Assembly (NCBI GenBank): GCA_023228705.1
Contig: JALOAS010000048.1
Coordinates: forward strand, 1-23,200
From: Ottowia sp.
GTDB lineage: Bacteria; Pseudomonadota; Gammaproteobacteria; Burkholderiales; Burkholderiaceae_C
DNA: 23,200 bases
Direction of reading: 5' to 3'
Shown here: positions 22,584 to 23,200 of the stretch, piece after piece
How positions within the stretch are numbered: position 1 is the stretch's first letter
Layout of the letters: each line of letters starts with the position of its first letter
Program-made: the position numbers and the translations under genes
Notes under the pieces: model-generated
Databases searched by the model: none
Seen by the model: the letters and a program-made list of their open reading frames with translations, nothing else
Told to the model about the DNA's origin: nothing

Positions 22584-22656
22584 GCGTCCAGCGTCCAGCG
22601 TCCGGCGTCCGGCCAATAGCGCATGTCCCCCGACGCTCAACGCTTGACGCCAAACC
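22584..22656. repeat. Intergenic heptamer repeat element, copy C
   Basis: Four GCGTCC(A/G)-type units (22584-22611) are followed by a loop containing TCCCCCGACGCTC (22626-22638) and the inverted arm ending in AACGCTTGACGCCAAACC (22639-22656). The arms GCGTCCAGCGTCCAGCGTC and GACGCTCAACGCTTGACGC can pair at most positions. It lies between rfbB and rfbD, which are normally contiguous. The remaining 120 bases to 22778 show only a TAATAT (22676-22681) that might be a -10 element. Confidence 0.82.
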
Positions 22657-22778
22657 CAGGTAGATGTGCAAACTGTAATATGCAGGTGGCCGAAGTTCGC
22701 ACGACGCGGCATGTCGGTTGTACCGCTGGACGATGAACAGGCAGCTTGATCGCGCAGGATGCAGACGGCAAAAAACAC

Positions 22779-23200
22779 ATGAAGATACTGCTGCTGGGAA
22801 AGACCGGCCAGGTGGGCTGGGAGCTGCAGCGCAGCCTGGCGCCGCTGGGCGTGGTGACCGCGCTGGACCGCCGCGGCACGGATGCGCTGTGCGGTGACCT
22901 GCTGGACCCGGACGGGCTGGCAGCCACGGTACGCAAGCTGCAGCCGCAGGTGATCGTCAATGCCGCGGCGTACACGGCGGTGGACCAGGCCGAGAGCGAG
23001 CCCGAGGTGGCCGCGCGTGCCAACGCCGAGGCGCCGGCGGCGCTGGCGCGCGAGGCGGCCGCCTGCGGCGCCTTGCTGGTGCACTACAGCACCGACTACG
23101 TGTTTGACGGCAGCGGCAGCGCGCCCTGGCGCGAGGACGATGCGCCCGGCCCGCTCAACGTGTACGGCCGCACCAAGCTGGCGGGCGAGCAGGCGATTGC
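22779..23200 (+). CDS. rfbD: dTDP-4-dehydrorhamnose reductase, N-terminal part (runs off the window)
   Basis: The first 140 residues of the enzyme for the last step of dTDP-L-rhamnose synthesis (NAD(P)H reduction of dTDP-4-keto-rhamnose). Diagnostic features are GKTGQVG (7-13), NAAAYTAVDQAE (61-72), STDYVFDG (104-111) and the catalytic YGRTK (129-133). The full protein is usually about 295-300 residues, so roughly half is present. I start at ATG 22779 because M-K-I-L-L-L-G is the normal beginning; a TTG 11 codons upstream is in frame, and neither has a strong ribosome binding site. The rest of the pathway (rfbA, rfbC) is expected just beyond the window. Confidence 0.94.
   Translation, partial: MKILLLGKTGQVGWELQRSLAPLGVVTALDRRGTDALCGDLLDPDGLAATVRKLQPQVIVNAAAYTAVDQAESEPEVAARANAEAPAALAREAAACGALLVHYSTDYVFDGSGSAPWREDDAPGPLNVYGRTKLAGEQAI

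Overview
The window is GC-rich, densely packed Gram-negative DNA. Short ATGA/GTGA gene overlaps, several lipoprotein signal peptides, a Wzm/Wzt-type glycan exporter and dTDP-rhamnose genes all suggest a betaproteobacterium, most likely Burkholderiales (perhaps Comamonadaceae or a relative). The order-level guess is inference from style and gene content, not from a marker gene. No rRNA, tRNA, CRISPR array, transposase or phage gene is visible.

Layout. (1) 1-103: the end of a MIP18/SufT-like iron-sulfur assembly gene. (2) 315-1676: a CotH-kinase-like lipoprotein, visibly less GC-rich than its surroundings. (3) 10769 down to 1838, minus strand: a tight nine-gene surface-glycan operon. In transcription order it encodes a GT2 rhamnosyltransferase-like enzyme, a WsaF-like glycosyltransferase, an NAD-dependent sugar epimerase/dehydratase, Wzm permease, Wzt ATPase with a C-terminal glycan-binding domain, an LpxL/HtrB-like acyltransferase, a methyltransferase with a C-terminal coiled coil, a left-handed beta-helix acetyltransferase and a WecA/WbpL-like polyprenyl-phosphate sugar-1-phosphate transferase. 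(4) 11131-15528, plus strand: a second sugar-type methyltransferase, then a GT-C-like membrane protein, a polyprenyl-phosphate GT2 with membrane segments and a GtrA flippase, which resemble a Gtr glycan side-chain modification set. (5) 17821-15758, minus strand: a beta-propeller-like lipoprotein and a parvulin-type peptidyl-prolyl isomerase. (6) 18877-17999, minus strand: an unrecognised secreted protein with its own promoter, a structured leader and a terminator. (7) 21247-19376, minus strand: a small lipoprotein and a secreted lipase-like alpha/beta hydrolase lipoprotein. (8) 21504 to the window end, plus strand: rfbB (rmlB) and the start of rfbD (rmlD), for dTDP-L-rhamnose.

How it works together (inference). 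RfbB and RfbD make dTDP-rhamnose. The WecA-like enzyme primes undecaprenyl phosphate, the GT2 and WsaF-like enzymes extend a probably rhamnose-containing chain, and the methyltransferase with the coiled coil caps it. The Wzt C-terminal domain would recognise the capped chain and Wzm/Wzt would export it. The Gtr-like set would add a periplasmic side group. The most interesting points are the coiled-coil methyltransferase, whose heptads are encoded by near-perfect 21-bp DNA repeats (a WbdD-like 'molecular ruler' layout), an LpxL-type acyltransferase without the usual HX4(D/E) acid in the same operon, a dispersed intergenic heptamer-based repeat present three times, and a structured 5' leader before the unknown secreted protein.
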